From Candidatus Heimdallarchaeota archaeon (GTDB taxonomy: Archaea; Asgardarchaeota; Heimdallarchaeia; Heimdallarchaeales; Heimdallarchaeaceae), in NCBI GenBank assembly GCA_016839875.1, contig JAEOTK010000241.1:1-16019 (forward strand): a stretch of DNA of 16,019 bases, written 5' to 3'. Positions 15,009 through 16,019 of the stretch are shown here, piece by piece. Made by a program: the position numbers and the translations under genes. The notes under the pieces are model-generated. The model saw only the letters and a list, made by a program, of their open reading frames with translations. It made no database searches and was not told where the DNA came from. Position 1 is the stretch's first letter. Each line of letters starts with the position of its first letter.

Positions 15009-15458
15009 TTACTTGACCTCGCTTGGAGTTTTTGATAATTCATTCTCTTTCAAGTATCGTTCTGCGGCTCTTATAACTTTACGCGTATTTTCAAAAGTAA
15101 GCATCTCTAATGCTTCTTCGTAAGTTGCCCATTGATATCCAATATGTTCCTTCGAGATTTGAACTTCTGAAACAGGTGTGATACCAACTAAATATATCAC
15201 TGTTTTTTTTATCCTATGAGATCCTCTTGTAAAATAATAGACTATTTTATGTTGGAATTCCTCCAAAATAGATAAGTCTTTGATCCCCGTTTCTTCGAAA
15301 GCTTCGCGTAAAGCTGCTTGAGTAACAGTTTCTTTCTTTTCTATCCTTCCCTTTGTTAAACCCCAACGATTCTCTGTAATTCGGCTTCTGCCATAATTTA
15401 GAAGTAAGTAGCGTCCATAGTTGTAAATAACTATACCTGCAGAGTACTCAAGTTCCAT
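15009..15458 (-). CDS. Nudix hydrolase, Ap4A-hydrolase-like
   Basis: 149 residues with a perfect Nudix box from Gly37 to Ile59: G-x5-E43-x7-R51-E52-A-F-E55-E56-x-G58-I. The flanking pattern fits asymmetric bis(5'-nucleosyl)-tetraphosphatases (the NUDT2 group): SAGIVIY at the N-terminus, RWGLTKG before the box, then a FQHKIVYYF strand and a later KKTVIYLVG strand. Such enzymes cleave Ap4A-type dinucleotides, but Nudix specificity is not readable with certainty; other nucleoside di- or triphosphates or capped RNA are possible. It is cytoplasmic. The ATG at 15458 has a TATA-like box centred about 25 nt upstream. It is the first gene of a two-gene unit with the membrane protein, whose start codon immediately follows its stop. 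Confidence 0.92.
   Translation of the reverse strand: MELEYSAGIVIYNYGRYLLLNYGRSRITENRWGLTKGRIEKKETVTQAALREAFEETGIKDLSILEEFQHKIVYYFTRGSHRIKKTVIYLVGITPVSEVQISKEHIGYQWATYEEALEMLTFENTRKVIRAAERYLKENELSKTPSEVK
15015..15020 (-). promoter_or_regulatory. Shine-Dalgarno site deciding the GTG start of the membrane protein
   Basis: GAGGTC on the minus strand, within the last codons of the Nudix gene, 6 nt before the GTG at 15008. Confidence 0.65.
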
Positions 15459-15478
15459 GGTATCATCGTTTTTTTTCT

Positions 15479-15488
15479 AAAATTAAAA
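15479..15488 (-). promoter_or_regulatory. TATA-like box of the Nudix gene
   Basis: TTTTAATTTT on the minus strand, 21-30 nt upstream of the ATG at 15458, consistent with leaderless transcription. Confidence 0.45.
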
Positions 15489-15533
15489 CTGAAATTAATA
15501 AGCTTATTGTATACGTCAATAAAGGACAAGAGA

Positions 15534-15542
15534 TAATTTTAA
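15534..15542 (+). promoter_or_regulatory. TATA-like box of the 15567 gene
   Basis: TAATTTTAA is centred about 29 nt before the ATG at 15567. The sequence between shows no Shine-Dalgarno. Confidence 0.4.
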
Positions 15543-15566
15543 GAGAATGAGAGAAAAAGTATCAAT

Positions 15567-16019
15567 ATGATTCATTTAGTTGCATTTATGGATATAGAAA
15601 CAGGTTTAGGAAGAACAATCTTTTCTGATGAATCTCTCTACATTAGTGAAGAATTAATCTGGCCAATGATATGTGCGCTTAATAATTTTGTAATCGAATG
15701 TACTCAGAGTGATAGAGGTTTAATCAACGCATCACTTGAAGATATCAAAATCTACCTATATTCTCCACTTGGAGAGAAAAATCCTCTAAGATTTGTTTTT
15801 TTCACAGATCTCTTTGAGAATAACGCTTACATTGAAATGAGAGGACAAGCTCTTTTCCAAGCTCTATCCCAATATATATCCTACGAGGTTTTTAATCCTC
15901 CTCAGGAAGTAATGATTCGAGTAAGTGAAATTTCTAAGTATACTCAAGAGTTCCCAGCAGATAGTCTTGATCCAGTTTTTGTAGAACGTGTTAAAGCAAA
16001 GATTAACGGTCTGGAGCAA
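15567..16019 (+). CDS. possible longin-fold protein, N-terminal part (3' truncated by window edge)
   Basis: The frame is open from the ATG at 15567 to the last base, giving 151 codons with no stop, so the C-terminus is outside the window. The predicted order of elements is: strand LVAFMD, turn ETGLGR, strand TIFS, a long helix from EELIWPMICALNNFVIE, then strands INASLED, IKIYLYSP and RFVFFTDL, then a helix (YIEMRGQALFQALSQYI). This strand-strand-helix-three-strand-helix order is that of longin and related roadblock-type domains found with small GTPases. I see no diagnostic motif, so the fold call is structural guesswork. There is no signal peptide. It has its own TATA-like box and is divergent from the Nudix gene across 108 nt. 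The gene is certain enough; its function is not. Confidence 0.65.
   Translation, partial: MIHLVAFMDIETGLGRTIFSDESLYISEELIWPMICALNNFVIECTQSDRGLINASLEDIKIYLYSPLGEKNPLRFVFFTDLFENNAYIEMRGQALFQALSQYISYEVFNPPQEVMIRVSEISKYTQEFPADSLDPVFVERVKAKINGLEQ

Noticed and set aside
1..16019. Possible defence system, CRISPR array, mobile element or phage genes.
   Set aside because: No spaced direct repeats, transposase, integrase, nuclease-helicase pair or toxin-antitoxin pair is visible, and gene style is uniform across the window.

Overview
This 16 kb window is AT-rich chromosomal DNA from an archaeon. The domain call rests on a family B DNA polymerase, a geranylgeranyl-reductase-type flavoprotein typical of isoprenoid-lipid organisms, an ArsR-type winged-helix regulator, AmrS and TldD/TldE. 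It is supported by promoter signals: TATA-like boxes centred about 24-30 nt upstream of the start codons of first genes (mostly leaderless or nearly so), and GGTGA, GGAGGT or GAGGT Shine-Dalgarno motifs before internal operon genes. The lineage cannot be fixed from sequence alone. The style of the proteins, and a possible longin-fold protein at the right edge, would suit an Asgard-type archaeon, but that is only a guess.

Layout. (1) 3-3537, plus strand: the 3' part of an operon for a LolCDE/MacB-type ABC system. It holds the C-terminal part of an FtsX-like permease, a LolD-type ATPase, and a second LolD-type ATPase carrying an unrecognised helical N-terminal region of about 390 residues. (2) 3534-4889, minus: GGR-family FAD oxidoreductase, overlapping the ATPase stop codon by 4 nt. 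(3) 4999-5463, plus: DinB-like putative metalloenzyme. (4) 5464-10330, minus: cation diffusion facilitator, TldE, TldD and AmrS. TldD and TldE are translationally coupled (TAATG). (5) 10507-11229, plus: ArsR-type regulator. (6) 11253-13871, minus: family B DNA polymerase with intact polymerase motifs but an eroded exonuclease site. (7) 14027-14404, plus: small unknown protein. (8) 14412-15458, minus: a Nudix hydrolase followed directly by a five-helix membrane protein. (9) 15567 to the right edge, plus: 5' part of a protein with a longin-like secondary-structure order.

The region reads as housekeeping plus lineage-specific genes rather than a mobile island. I found no transposase, integrase, CRISPR array, tRNA or rRNA. 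No gene-free stretch exceeds about 180 nt. All four convergent gene pairs end within 23 nt of each other or overlap. The points most worth following are the helical extension fused to an ABC ATPase, the polymerase with a disabled proofreading site, the altered metal site in the CDF transporter, and the AmrS-TldD-TldE neighbourhood.
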